Part shown: positions 26,488 to 35,590 of the stretch, piece after piece | Numbering within the stretch: the stretch's first letter is position 1 | Layout: every line of letters begins with the position of its first letter | Assembly: GCF_000421265.1 (NCBI RefSeq) | Contig: NZ_ATWN01000005.1 | Span: 310,001-374,000, forward strand | Source: Thalassospira lucentensis MCCC 1A00383 = DSM 14000 | GTDB lineage: Bacteria > Pseudomonadota > Alphaproteobacteria > Rhodospirillales > Thalassospiraceae | Direction: 5' to 3' | Length of the DNA: 64,000 nt | Notes under the pieces: model-generated | Database searches by the model: none | Told to the model about the DNA's origin: nothing | The model's input: only the letters and a program-made list of their open reading frames with translations | Program-made: the position numbers and the translations under genes

Positions 26488-26985
26488 TTAAATGCAATGC
26501 ATTGGTTCATACGCAAACCGCACACCAAGGATTTGATCAATCGGATCGCCGAACCGGTCAAATGTTTGCACCGGCAACAAAACCCGAAGCCACTGCCGCG
26601 GTTCACCAGAAGCACTGACGATGCGGACGTAATGGAATGTCGGTTTTTTTTGACGCATCGTCTTAAGCAAGGCCGCCATCAAGCAGGTCCCGTATTTAAG
26701 ATCAATTTCGCGCGGCGTGCTGTTTTGAAAACTTTCGCCGTTGTTCTCAATGATTGTCGGCGCATCAATCCGCACCAGAAAATCTTCTCTGATTGGCTGA
26801 TACTCATAAATGCAAATATCATCGCGCCACTGACGCAACCGTTCCGCGCTTAAAACCGTGCGCGTCGGAAGTGCGCCATTATCCATCTGCGCACAGGCAT
26901 CGCGCCACGCATCGACAAAGCAAATAATTGACTTGTCGATATCGTCCGGAAGACCCGACAGTTCAACGTCCGTTGATTCCAGCAT
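26488..26985 (-). CDS. PAS_5 domain protein (first of a tandem pair)
   Basis: A 165-residue single-domain protein of the PAS_5 (PF07310) type, common in alphaproteobacteria. It has the R-(Q/D)-D-(I/L)-x-I-Y-E-Y opening (RDDICIYEYQPIRE), VRIDAP, and a C-terminal strand WLRVLLPVQTFDR. The ATG at 26985 is preferred to an upstream GTG because from it the sequence aligns residue for residue with the neighbour at 27091-27564. No output domain is fused, so it may sense a ligand and act through a partner. Confidence 0.8.
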   Translation of the reverse strand: MLESTDVELSGLPDDIDKSIICFVDAWRDACAQMDNGALPTRTVLSAERLRQWRDDICIYEYQPIREDFLVRIDAPTIIENNGESFQNSTPREIDLKYGTCLMAALLKTMRQKKPTFHYVRIVSASGEPRQWLRVLLPVQTFDRFGDPIDQILGVRFAYEPMHCI

Positions 26986-27090
26986 ACCGTGCCGCCAAGC
27001 TAAAACTTCTCCCACAAAATTAAGTGGGCAAGCCGCTATTTAAGAACAAGTGCATGCATGCAAAATAGGTTTCTTTTCAAGAAAGAAAAC

Positions 27091-27564
27091 TTAACGCCCA
27101 CGATAGAAAAAATGGGCAACAAGTATCTGAAGGATCCCCTGCCCCGCACGGTCACGTGTTTGCACCGGCAACAACAGCCGAACCCATTCTTCCCAAACTT
27201 TTCGCTCCACACCGATGATATGGAATGCCGGCTGTCTGCTGTCGATGACATCGAGAAGCGTGGCATGCACCCGCGTGCCAAAATCAAGATCAATCTGGTG
27301 CGGTGAACACCCCTGATAATTCTCGCCACTGACCGCAATCATGTTTGGCGCATCAATCCGCACAACAAAGTCGCGCCGCTCGGGGAGATACTCATAGATA
27401 CCAATGTCATTGATCCACAGCGAAAGGGTGTCGCTGCTAAGATCTTTTCGGTCGGGAAGTGCATTCCCGCATGTCGCGGCCCGCCACACGTCGAACAATT
27501 TGCGCACGCGATCAGGCACATCTTCGGGCAAACGGGTCAGACGGGTTTCCTGCGCATACGCCAT
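27091..27564 (-). CDS. PAS_5 domain protein (second of a tandem pair)
   Basis: A 157-residue paralogue of the 26488-26985 product, sharing LPxDV, INDIGIYEYLPERRDFVVRID, a D-(F/Y)-G-T-x-(V/L)-x-A-x-L-L helix and RLLLPVQTRDR. AAAGGACAG precedes the ATG at 27564. It lies 105 bases upstream of its paralogue on the same strand, so the pair probably arose by tandem duplication and may be co-transcribed. Ligand and output are unknown. Confidence 0.8.
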   Translation of the reverse strand: MAYAQETRLTRLPEDVPDRVRKLFDVWRAATCGNALPDRKDLSSDTLSLWINDIGIYEYLPERRDFVVRIDAPNMIAVSGENYQGCSPHQIDLDFGTRVHATLLDVIDSRQPAFHIIGVERKVWEEWVRLLLPVQTRDRAGQGILQILVAHFFYRGR

Positions 27565-27725
27565 CGCGCATTCTGTCCTTTAGTATCTCAAACCAAGTAA
27601 AAGGGGGTACACGCCCCCTCCTAACCGCGCAATCGGGATTAGTACCTATACCGAGAAATCATGATGTAATGATGTCAATCTGCACAGCACAACCAAAAGC
27701 AAACGATGACGCAACACATCTATCG

Positions 27726-28808
27726 TCACAGATCCCAAGGCAACTGAGGCAGATTGGGAAACTTCAACTCCGCATAGGCTTTACGTTTCATCAGCGCAGT
27801 CACGTAGACGGTTTGTTCTTCGCTCTCGGTCGCAACCTGAAAAACAGCAAGGTTTTCCTCTGCACTAAAACCAAGTTCAACAAAGCCTGCTTCCACCATG
27901 CCGGACTCTATCCGCACAAGATCATAATGCTTGAAGACGTCTTGACTTTTACCCGCCAGATTAACAGCCCAGTAACCGCACAAAGATGCATCATCAGATA
28001 TACCAATAAAAGTTACTTCACCGTCAGGTTTCAAAGACAGAAAATAAAGCAGTAATTCATCGGCAAATGGCTTGGTCCTTGGGTCGTTGACCTTAATACC
28101 CGATACACCTGAGAGGCGCTCGGCTGCCTTCGTGATTTTTGCCAAATCACCAATGTTGGGCAGACACACGTCATCAAGTACCTGTAAGAAAATATCCTCT
28201 TCCTCGACATCAGGATTGGCATTTTGCTTCTTAAGCATACCAATAACGTTGGCAGATAACTCACTTTCTGCTCGAAATGCTGTCGGTGTCATAAACTCAA
28301 CCGCATCAAGCGATTTCCCATCATCCGTAATTTGCACGAACTGCTTAACAGGAAGGTTCAGATCGTTGCTAAACCCGTAATAAAGATCCTTCATTTTCAC
28401 GAAATCGGATGAAAGCTGCATGTCTTCCATCTCAAGATCATATGTAGTTGCCAAGGTGTCAGGGAAATTGATCGAACGCACGGTTATAACGCCGCAAGTC
28501 TCGCCCGCTCTTTGTGCGATAACCCCCGCAAACCGGCCATTCAAACCTATTGGATAAATGGTCGCAGTTACCTGTTTGATGCCGATGTAAGCATCTTCGG
28601 CACTGGGGTCCTTAATGCTGATTTTACGCGCGGCGGCATCAATTGCCGTTTCATCACCCAGATTGGCAACGCATACGTCACTCATCGCGTTGAGCAAAAA
28701 GTCTTTTTGCGCATTCTGGGCACGCATTCTTGCAGAATCGCTACCACCTGTCGTCTGGCACCCGGCCAAAACCATTAACGAAGCGACAATTCCCCACGAA
28801 ATGCGCAT
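27726..28808 (-). CDS. Uncharacterised lipoprotein with an internal duplication
   Basis: 360 residues, beginning with a lipoprotein signal whose lipobox is LAGC (Cys17). I do not recognise a named family. The mature part holds two related repeats: each has a helix ending V-C-(V/L)-(A/P)-N-(L/I)-G-D, an Ala-rich helix, and a later C-G-(V/Y) strand, at about 35-115 and 200-280. The cysteines could pair within each repeat. It is paralogous to the product of 28988-30211. It is more AT-rich than the flanking metabolic genes. Envelope location is inferred from the signal. Confidence 0.75.
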   Translation of the reverse strand: MRISWGIVASLMVLAGCQTTGGSDSARMRAQNAQKDFLLNAMSDVCVANLGDETAIDAAARKISIKDPSAEDAYIGIKQVTATIYPIGLNGRFAGVIAQRAGETCGVITVRSINFPDTLATTYDLEMEDMQLSSDFVKMKDLYYGFSNDLNLPVKQFVQITDDGKSLDAVEFMTPTAFRAESELSANVIGMLKKQNANPDVEEEDIFLQVLDDVCLPNIGDLAKITKAAERLSGVSGIKVNDPRTKPFADELLLYFLSLKPDGEVTFIGISDDASLCGYWAVNLAGKSQDVFKHYDLVRIESGMVEAGFVELGFSAEENLAVFQVATESEEQTVYVTALMKRKAYAELKFPNLPQLPWDL

Positions 28809-28987
28809 CTACAGCCCCCGGACAGAATGATTGATTTACTTAAAAAGACACATCAAGAAAACCATATCGACTTCAGATTGCAAAGACCAAATGCCCTCAC
28901 GGGAAATGCCAAACGTCGGCTAAACCGCCATCGCATCCGGTAGCGCGGCTCCACCAGATTAAGCACACAGAAGTTTTCTCAACTTTA

Positions 28988-30211
28988 TTAGTTTGTTTTC
29001 CATGGTATTACAGGTTTGTTCTGTAACGCGATACGCTCGTAAGCATCGTGACTTAAGTACAAGATACGATGCATTGCCCCGACATCATCTTCAGAGAAAC
29101 TCTCGATGACAGCTAAGTTTGTAATGGGAAAATACCCTAATCGCGCCCAAGATTTATCCGCCTCATAGTCTTCGATTTCAACGATATCAAAATTACCAAA
29201 CAAATCCCTTAGTCCGGCGGGTGAACCTATCTCCCAATAGCCACATGCATCTCCATCTTCGGTTAAAGACAGAAAAGAACTCGTAGCGGCCTTCATAGTT
29301 TCCAAAGGATACGTCGTGAGCGCAATACCATACACGGTGAACTCACTGTCAGCTCCGGTATACACCTTCTTGCCAGTTAGTTGGGCCGCCTTCTCAAGAA
29401 TTTGTTTTGGGTTTCCAACATCATTCGCACACACACTTTGTATGACTTCGAACATCATGCCATCTTGAACGATTGATAGCTGATCTCCTTTGATGCTCAC
29501 ACGGTCAAATATCTTGTAGGTTAATTTGCGATCTGCAAGAGACACGTCGGGCGCAAGAAAATCGATAAAATCAATTCGGTCATTTTGCCCGGCAACCATA
29601 CTGTACTGACGAATTGGCAGCCGAATCTTTTCTGATGAGCCATACGTCAACTCAACATCATCATAGTTAAACAGCTCCGAAACCTTTTCTTCCATCGTGA
29701 CATCCAGTTCACGACGGATATGTTGTGGCATTCTTAGAGATCGATTGGTAGCCAGACCACAAGCTCGTCCTCCTGCATTGGTTACCCAAGCCGTATCCTC
29801 ATTATCAAGTTTGATTGGATAGAACTTGGTTTTAACGATATCACCTGCAATCACAGTCTCGCTGAAAAACGGTTCGCCATTCGAATACTCAACGGCCGCC
29901 GCATCTATAACCTCTCCAGACCCGATGTTTGGAAAGCAAACGTTCTGCAGCACTTCCATTAGATGGTCGCGAAGTTTCTCTCTCCCACCGAAGTAACCGC
30001 TATATGTTTTTGATGAATCGTTTTGCGCTAAAAGAACGCTCGGTTCCGAAATACCCTGCCCGACTATATCACCCCCACCGCCAAAAGATTGCTCAACAGG
30101 CACAATGGTAGAGGAAGCAACACCTAGAAGCACTTTATTTGGCGCAGCCTGACCGACCGAAAAAGAAGCTACGGAGCTCAAAAAAAACGAAAAAAACCAT
30201 ATCGCTCGCAT
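28988..30211 (-). CDS. Uncharacterised exported paralogue with the same duplicated Cys domain
   Basis: 407 residues from the ATG at 30211, which follows AGGTAGGTTG; a longer frame to 30271 is not supported. A Sec signal (about 1-22, ending G-Q-A-A) is followed by two copies of the same domain seen downstream: LMEVLQNVCFPNIGSGEVIDAAA with a later RACGLA, and MFEVIQSVCANDVGN with GDACGYWEIG. No lipobox. The pair is AT-rich and separates glycosyl-glycerate synthesis genes from the phosphorylase, which suggests later insertion. Function unknown. Confidence 0.75.
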   Translation of the reverse strand: MRAIWFFSFFLSSVASFSVGQAAPNKVLLGVASSTIVPVEQSFGGGGDIVGQGISEPSVLLAQNDSSKTYSGYFGGREKLRDHLMEVLQNVCFPNIGSGEVIDAAAVEYSNGEPFFSETVIAGDIVKTKFYPIKLDNEDTAWVTNAGGRACGLATNRSLRMPQHIRRELDVTMEEKVSELFNYDDVELTYGSSEKIRLPIRQYSMVAGQNDRIDFIDFLAPDVSLADRKLTYKIFDRVSIKGDQLSIVQDGMMFEVIQSVCANDVGNPKQILEKAAQLTGKKVYTGADSEFTVYGIALTTYPLETMKAATSSFLSLTEDGDACGYWEIGSPAGLRDLFGNFDIVEIEDYEADKSWARLGYFPITNLAVIESFSEDDVGAMHRILYLSHDAYERIALQNKPVIPWKTN

Positions 30212-30318
30212 CAACCTACCTCGAAGTATTTTTATGTTCGGCGGCCCAAGACCAACAAACCTAATCCGCATCAGACGAACAAAAACTTACCTTGATAGCC
30301 TAAAGTGCGAATGATGAA

Positions 30319-32133
30319 TCAAACCGGCATCGCATCCCGATATCGCTGCAACAAACGGCTTTCGGTGCGGTTGCGCCCATCCAGATTGGAAATCCAGACA
30401 ATCTGATAGGGTGCGAGCGTCATGATCCCATCGTAATCCTCGATCACTTGCTGGGTGATCAAATCCTGCCAGCCTTCGGTCATGATCAGATTGATCTTTG
30501 ACAGATCAAGGTTCTGTGGCCGCTCGGTCAGGTTAAATACGCAGAAAATGCTCTGCTCATTCAAATGCGACTGGCGCCAAACGCCGAGTAATTCCGGGCC
30601 AAGGTTGAGCGTATATTGCGTCGCATTGGGGTGGAATGCCGGTTGCCCTTGGCGGATCGACATCAAGGCACGCAATTGATCAAACGCCGATTTTGCGGGT
30701 CCCTCGTCTGTCAGCGTTTTTTCCGCATCTTCAAGCTGCCAGATTTTACGATTAAGACGGCGCGGAATGCCGGTTTCTTCAAACGCCCCTTGATCATTTT
30801 CGGTCGCCAGAATGGTCTGAACGTAAATCGCGGGAATGCCCTCAAGCGACATGGCAATCGCCTGACTCATCACAAACCGTTCCAGCCCCATGGTCGCCTC
30901 ACCGGCGAAGTTTTCCGCCAGCATGCTATAAAGCGTGACATTAAGCTCATAAGGCTTCTGCCCACCGCCCTTAAGCGCACGGTAACTGACCTGCCCGCCC
31001 ATCCTGACCGCATGGTCTTTAAGCCCGTCGATATCCGCATCCGGGATCAGGTTTTCGGCCGGGCGCAACCCGATGCCATCATGGCTGGCGGTAAAGTTAA
31101 AGAACGTACAACCCGCCGGTGCTGGCGGCATTGCCATGATGCATTTGCGGATATAATCGCTCCGCCCGCTGAGCAACGCATGAATGATCACCGGCGGCAG
31201 CGAAAAGTTATAAATCAGATGCGCTTCATCCTGATTGCCGAAATACGAAAGGTTTTCGAGCAACGGCAAATTGGTTTCGGTGATGAAAATCGCATCGGGA
31301 TGGATCGCCGTTGTCGCCAATCGCAACGCCTTGATAATCTTGTGGGTTTGCTCCAGATTGATCGACGTCGTACCTGCTTCTTTCCAGATAAACCCGATGG
31401 CATCAAGCCGCACGACCCGCACCCCGTGCTTAAGGTACTCCAGAACGATTTTCAGGATTTCAAAGAAAACATCCGGGTTGCCGTAATCCAGATCGACCTG
31501 ATCATAGCTAAACGTGCACCAGACATGTTTTTCACCGTCCTTGGTGACAACGTCATTGAGCAACGCATGGCTGCGCGGGCGAACAACATCGGATAAATCA
31601 TCGTCCGGGCTGGCGGTCTTGATGTAATCGACCCCCGGCTTTTCCCCGACCAGAAATTGCTGATACCACGGATGGGATGCGGAAATATGGTTGGCGACAA
31701 GATCGGCCATCACGGTCGCGTTTTTCGACAACGCATAAACATCATCCCACGTACCAAGCTCCGGGCGGAGCTTGGTAAAATCGCTGACCGAAAAACCGTC
31801 GTCGGACGTAAACGGATGGAACGGCAGAATATGCACCCCGGTCAGCCAGTCTTTCAGCCATTTTTGATGAAATTCACCAAGGCTTTCGATGCCGTTTTTG
31901 CCCGCCTGTGAAATACTGTCACCATAGGTAATCAGAAACGCATCGCGCTGATCCCATTTGCGCAAATATTCTTCACTCGGTTCCGGCCCGTCGCCCTCAA
32001 TCGGAAGACCCAACACCTCAAACACACGGCGCACCAATTCGGCTTGATCATGGCCGGGATAGACATCCGCAAGCAGGTTGCGCATCGCACTGGCAAACGC
32101 AATCCGTCCTGATGTTCCGACAACACGATCCAT
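30319..32133 (-). CDS. GH13_18 sugar phosphorylase, glucosylglycerate-phosphorylase-like
   Basis: 604-residue alpha-glucosyl phosphorylase of the sucrose phosphorylase family. The (beta/alpha)8 catalytic residues are visible: nucleophile Asp in VRVVRLDAIGFIWKEAGT, acid/base Glu in IFITETN and the third Asp in ASHDGIGLRP; PFHPFTSDDGFSVSDF is the family region I. AAAGGAG lies before the ATG at 32133. Genes for GpgS- and MpgP-like enzymes lie 4 kb away, so phosphorolysis of glucosylglycerate to glucose-1-phosphate and glycerate is favoured over sucrose, but specificity cannot be read by eye. Confidence 0.87.
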   Translation of the reverse strand: MDRVVGTSGRIAFASAMRNLLADVYPGHDQAELVRRVFEVLGLPIEGDGPEPSEEYLRKWDQRDAFLITYGDSISQAGKNGIESLGEFHQKWLKDWLTGVHILPFHPFTSDDGFSVSDFTKLRPELGTWDDVYALSKNATVMADLVANHISASHPWYQQFLVGEKPGVDYIKTASPDDDLSDVVRPRSHALLNDVVTKDGEKHVWCTFSYDQVDLDYGNPDVFFEILKIVLEYLKHGVRVVRLDAIGFIWKEAGTTSINLEQTHKIIKALRLATTAIHPDAIFITETNLPLLENLSYFGNQDEAHLIYNFSLPPVIIHALLSGRSDYIRKCIMAMPPAPAGCTFFNFTASHDGIGLRPAENLIPDADIDGLKDHAVRMGGQVSYRALKGGGQKPYELNVTLYSMLAENFAGEATMGLERFVMSQAIAMSLEGIPAIYVQTILATENDQGAFEETGIPRRLNRKIWQLEDAEKTLTDEGPAKSAFDQLRALMSIRQGQPAFHPNATQYTLNLGPELLGVWRQSHLNEQSIFCVFNLTERPQNLDLSKINLIMTEGWQDLITQQVIEDYDGIMTLAPYQIVWISNLDGRNRTESRLLQRYRDAMPV

Positions 32134-32277
32134 GGTGGCTCCTTTAGGGCAGGCAGTCAAAATTCTTGAATTCAATGAAATAATGATTTTGCCTGCGATG
32201 CAAGCAGGCATTTAAAGGTGCTAGCAAACTAGGCACAAATATTCCACAAGTCATTTAACATATTGGGAAATATCATT

Positions 32278-32715
32278 TTAATCAGACACTAAATCTGGCT
32301 TGTAAATCACGTTTTCCGCCCCTTCGACCCCCATGAAAACCACAACAACCCGTGCCGGTATATCGCCGTCATTGATCCCTTCATGCCAGTAATCCATGGC
32401 TTCCAGCACCCCTTCACCGGCATGATAGGTCGTCTTACCGGCATCGCCGTAATCAACCGTGATTTGCCCCTCAAGGATGTATCCATAAGTCGGAACACCA
32501 TGTTTGTGCCAGCCTGTCTTCTGCCCCGGCGCCATGGTCGCCAGCATCGATTTGATCCTGGCCTTACCCTTGGGATAGCTCACCTGCTCGCCAACAAAGT
32601 TTACCCCGCTATCAAGCAACGGCACCCCGTCATGGACATCAATCGCGGGCTTGGATATCGGGGTATCATGACCAGATTTTGCTCGTCCTGATCCGCTGTC
32701 TTGTGCTTTTGTCAT
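32278..32715 (-). CDS. Single-domain cupin protein
   Basis: About 145 residues forming one cupin_2 barrel: motif 1 GWHKHGVPTYGYILEGQ supplies the metal-binding His pair and Glu, and motif 2 lies around AMDYWHEGIN. The start is uncertain: ATG at 32715 has AGGG ten bases upstream, whereas longer frames run back into the terminator of the upstream gene at 32791-32826, which argues against them. Substrate unknown; adjacent genes encode a TPP enzyme and IclR regulator. Confidence 0.75.
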   Translation of the reverse strand: MTKAQDSGSGRAKSGHDTPISKPAIDVHDGVPLLDSGVNFVGEQVSYPKGKARIKSMLATMAPGQKTGWHKHGVPTYGYILEGQITVDYGDAGKTTYHAGEGVLEAMDYWHEGINDGDIPARVVVVFMGVEGAENVIYKPDLVSD

Positions 32716-32790
32716 AACGTCCGAACCCTGTGTTTTTTGACGACCTGTCATACCTTCTGCGATCATAAAGCCAAGACAATCCAAATACAT

Positions 32791-32826
32791 AAAAAAAGCG
32801 GGCACCGACGATCCGCTGCCCGCTTT
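32791..32826 (-). terminator. Intrinsic terminator after the TPP-enzyme gene
   Basis: AAAGCGGGCA and TGCCCGCTTT; on the minus strand followed by TTTTTTT. It lies 25 bases after the stop at 32851. Confidence 0.88.
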
Positions 32827-32850
32827 CATCAACATTCCAGACATCCGCCC

Positions 32851-34575
32851 TTACGGCGCAATCGTCACTTCCACCAGCGCATGGCTGCGGTGGGTATCGA
32901 TGTGCTTGATCGCATCGCGCAAAATTCCCGGCAGGTCTTCGGCGCGCACGGCCTTGGCGACCCATGCGCGGCTGGCTTGGGCAACCTTGGTGAAATCCGG
33001 GCTGGGTTTAAGCGCTGTCAACGGCATTTCGTTGGTTTTGGACGCATAGCCATCGGGATAAATCCCGGTGACTGAATGGCGCACAGCCCCCCATTCATTG
33101 TTATTAAGCACCAAAATCAGGATCGGCAGCTCAAGCGCCTCGGCAATCTGATGGCACGCCGTCGGGTTGGCAAACATGTATGATCCATCCCCCATGGTCG
33201 CGACCACAAGTTTGTCCTTATCGGCCAGTTGATAGCCCATCGATGCCGGGAACGACCAGCCAAGCCCGCCCGAATGCGGCTCTTGGAACCAGCTGCTGTG
33301 TGCGGACAACGACAAGGGCTCCAACGGGCAGCCAAGCTCGGAAAACACCGTTGCCGGACGCTTGGCGATTGCTTCGGACAAGCAACGCGACACATAGCCC
33401 TTGCTCATCGGGTCCACCGCCCCGGCATCGGCCATAGTCAAGGCCTTCTTCCGGGTGTCGGCATTGATCGCGGCAACCTTGGATCGACGCGCTTCACAGG
33501 CATCACTGCACTCACCCTGCCGACGATCCATGGCCTCGGCCAGCATCATGATCACATCGCCGGTTTCCCCGGCCAATGAAATATCGGCGGCAAAATTCCG
33601 CCCCGGGAACCGGGAATACAGCGGGTTCTGGCCGATCTGCACCACCTTGCAATCACCCCGCAATGCATGAATGTCGGGCGACCACGGGGCAAGGCAATCA
33701 ATCACCACCACCGCATCAGCATCTTTCAACCACGGGGCCGGGTCCATCCCTGCGAACATCGGATGTTCGGTGCCAAGCGCCAGTTGGATCGCCCAATATT
33801 GCACGACGGGAATGCCCCACTGATCGACAAGATCGGCAAACCGGCCAAACGCCTCGGCGGTGCCCGTCCCGCGTTGGGCAATGATCACCGGATTTTTGGC
33901 CTTGGCCAAAATGTCTGCGGCGGCCTCGATACTGGCCTGTGGCGGAGCAATCTGAACCGGTTGCTGGCGCAGCGGCCCGTCAATCGCATCACCGGGGCAC
34001 GGTTCACACAGAACTTCACGCGGCAGGCTGACATAGACCGGCCCCTTGGGCACAGAGGATGCAATCGCATAGGCCCGATCCACCACATCGGGCACCTGTT
34101 CAGGGAATTTAAGCTCATATTCCCATTTGGTGGATTCCCGGACCATCGCCCCCTGATCGCGCATTTCCTGCCCCCAGCCAATCGGCACGGTGCGCGCGCC
34201 AAGGCGGCCTTTTTCCATCACCGGGGTTCGGCCCGACATCAGGACAATCGGCACATGTTCGGTCGCGGCATTGATCGCGCCAATCGCACAGTTGGCAAGG
34301 CCCACATTGGTATGCGCCATCACCGCCTGCGCCTTGCCCGTCGCCAGGTAATAGCCATGCGCCATGCCCATCGCGGCATTTTCGTGCGGCATCACCAAAG
34401 CATGGGGAAGGTCAATGTCCTTGGCTGCCGCCTCGGCCAGCCCTTCGATGATCGGCGGGAAATCCGTGCCCGAATTGGCAAAGATATAATCAATCCCAAT
34501 CGCCTTCATCCGCGCCAAAACCGCCCCACCGGCGGTCAGGGTAATGCCCGCAGCTTTGTCCATGTCGTTTTTCAT
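32851..34575 (-). CDS. Thiamine-pyrophosphate-dependent enzyme, acetolactate synthase/decarboxylase-like
   Basis: 574 residues with the three-domain TPP layout: N-terminal pyrimidine-binding domain (conserved Glu in PHENAAMGMAHGYY), central domain (AQRGTGTAEAFGRFADL) and C-terminal domain with the GDGSYMFANPTACH...NNEWG TPP/Mg motif. AGAAGG precedes the ATG. It is transcribed divergently from an IclR regulator, as in catabolic loci for aromatic or 2-oxo acids. Benzoylformate decarboxylase, sulfoacetaldehyde- or oxalyl-CoA-type activity cannot be told apart by eye. Confidence 0.87.
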   Translation of the reverse strand: MKNDMDKAAGITLTAGGAVLARMKAIGIDYIFANSGTDFPPIIEGLAEAAAKDIDLPHALVMPHENAAMGMAHGYYLATGKAQAVMAHTNVGLANCAIGAINAATEHVPIVLMSGRTPVMEKGRLGARTVPIGWGQEMRDQGAMVRESTKWEYELKFPEQVPDVVDRAYAIASSVPKGPVYVSLPREVLCEPCPGDAIDGPLRQQPVQIAPPQASIEAAADILAKAKNPVIIAQRGTGTAEAFGRFADLVDQWGIPVVQYWAIQLALGTEHPMFAGMDPAPWLKDADAVVVIDCLAPWSPDIHALRGDCKVVQIGQNPLYSRFPGRNFAADISLAGETGDVIMMLAEAMDRRQGECSDACEARRSKVAAINADTRKKALTMADAGAVDPMSKGYVSRCLSEAIAKRPATVFSELGCPLEPLSLSAHSSWFQEPHSGGLGWSFPASMGYQLADKDKLVVATMGDGSYMFANPTACHQIAEALELPILILVLNNNEWGAVRHSVTGIYPDGYASKTNEMPLTALKPSPDFTKVAQASRAWVAKAVRAEDLPGILRDAIKHIDTHRSHALVEVTIAP

Positions 34576-34597
34576 CAGACGCCTTCTTACGATATTG

Positions 34598-34626
34598 CTA
34601 TATTTGAAATATGATTTATAATATAG
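34598..34626. promoter_or_regulatory. AT-rich inverted repeat in the TPP-enzyme/iclR divergent promoter
   Basis: CTATATT at 34598-34604 and AATATAG at 34620-34626 are inverted copies 15 bases apart in the 118-base gap between the divergent genes. Plausible IclR operator overlapping both promoters; spacing is not diagnostic. Confidence 0.4.
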
Positions 34627-34693
34627 TTTATTCTTGAAATCCGGTCACCGTCAAGCGCGACGACCGGTCCTTTTTGCGTGAAGGAAAAATCCC

Positions 34694-35455
34694 ATGTCCA
34701 GCCAGCTCAACGGCTCAGTGCTTAAGGCGTTTAAAATCCTCGATCTGTTTGCGGCAGGGAAAATAGAGCTAACCGCACAGGAAACCGCCGACGCGCTTGG
34801 CATCAACATGATCACAGCCCACCGGTTTTTGCACACGCTGGTCCATGCCGGAGCCTTGCGTGTCACGTCACGCGGGGTGTTTCGGTTGGGATATATGTTT
34901 GCTGATTTGGGCCAGCGCGTCATGCGCGACGGCAATCTGGCAGGGCTGCTGCAACCGATCCTTGATCAACTGGCGCGTGATACGGGGGAGGCCTGCATGG
35001 CGACCGAGTTTGATCGCGATATGGCGGTCTGCATTGCCAAGGCCCTGCCCGACCGCCCGCTCTATGTCGATATCCGCATTGGATCGAAACTCGATGCCTT
35101 TTGCACGGCGCATGGCAAACTGTGGCTGGCCCATATGAGCCTCGCTGATCAGGACAGATACTTTGCCAAGGCCGATCTCACCGGCATGACCGATCACACC
35201 ATCACCAATGTCAACGCACTCAAATCCGAACTTGCCCAAATCCGCAAGGCGGGCTTTGCCACCAACAATGGCGAACGCGAACACGATATTTACGCCATCG
35301 CCGTCCCCATCACCACGCTTCATGGCACAATGGTTTCGGCCTTTTCGGTGTTTGGCGCGTCGCCCGCCTTGCTCGATCAAAAACGCGACACGTTGTTAAA
35401 CGCATTGACGCAGGCCACCGAAAACGCCCAGCGCGCGCTGCACGGAAAAGATTAA
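34694..35455 (+). CDS. IclR-family transcriptional regulator
   Basis: 253 residues. N-terminal winged helix (VLKAFKILDLFAAGKIELTAQETADALGINMI, read as family blocks) and a C-terminal effector domain with ATEFDRDMAVCIAKA, AHGKLWLAH and the FGASPALL region. AAGGAAA precedes the ATG. Divergent from the TPP-enzyme gene and so its probable regulator. Confidence 0.9.
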   Translation: MSSQLNGSVLKAFKILDLFAAGKIELTAQETADALGINMITAHRFLHTLVHAGALRVTSRGVFRLGYMFADLGQRVMRDGNLAGLLQPILDQLARDTGEACMATEFDRDMAVCIAKALPDRPLYVDIRIGSKLDAFCTAHGKLWLAHMSLADQDRYFAKADLTGMTDHTITNVNALKSELAQIRKAGFATNNGEREHDIYAIAVPITTLHGTMVSAFSVFGASPALLDQKRDTLLNALTQATENAQRALHGKD

Positions 35456-35590
35456 GCCGCATAAAAATTGCCAATATCGTTCAAGACGCGCCCGCTCACT
35501 CCATGGCACTCTTGGTCCCAAAAGTTGATCCAAACTGCTGACCAAAACCGCTTATTCAAAACGGGGCGTAACAGATCGGGCGCATCGACG

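Noticed and set aside
33667-34614. 315-codon plus-strand ORF opposite the TPP-enzyme gene
   Set aside because: Composition of a shadow frame; the minus-strand protein has TPP motifs.
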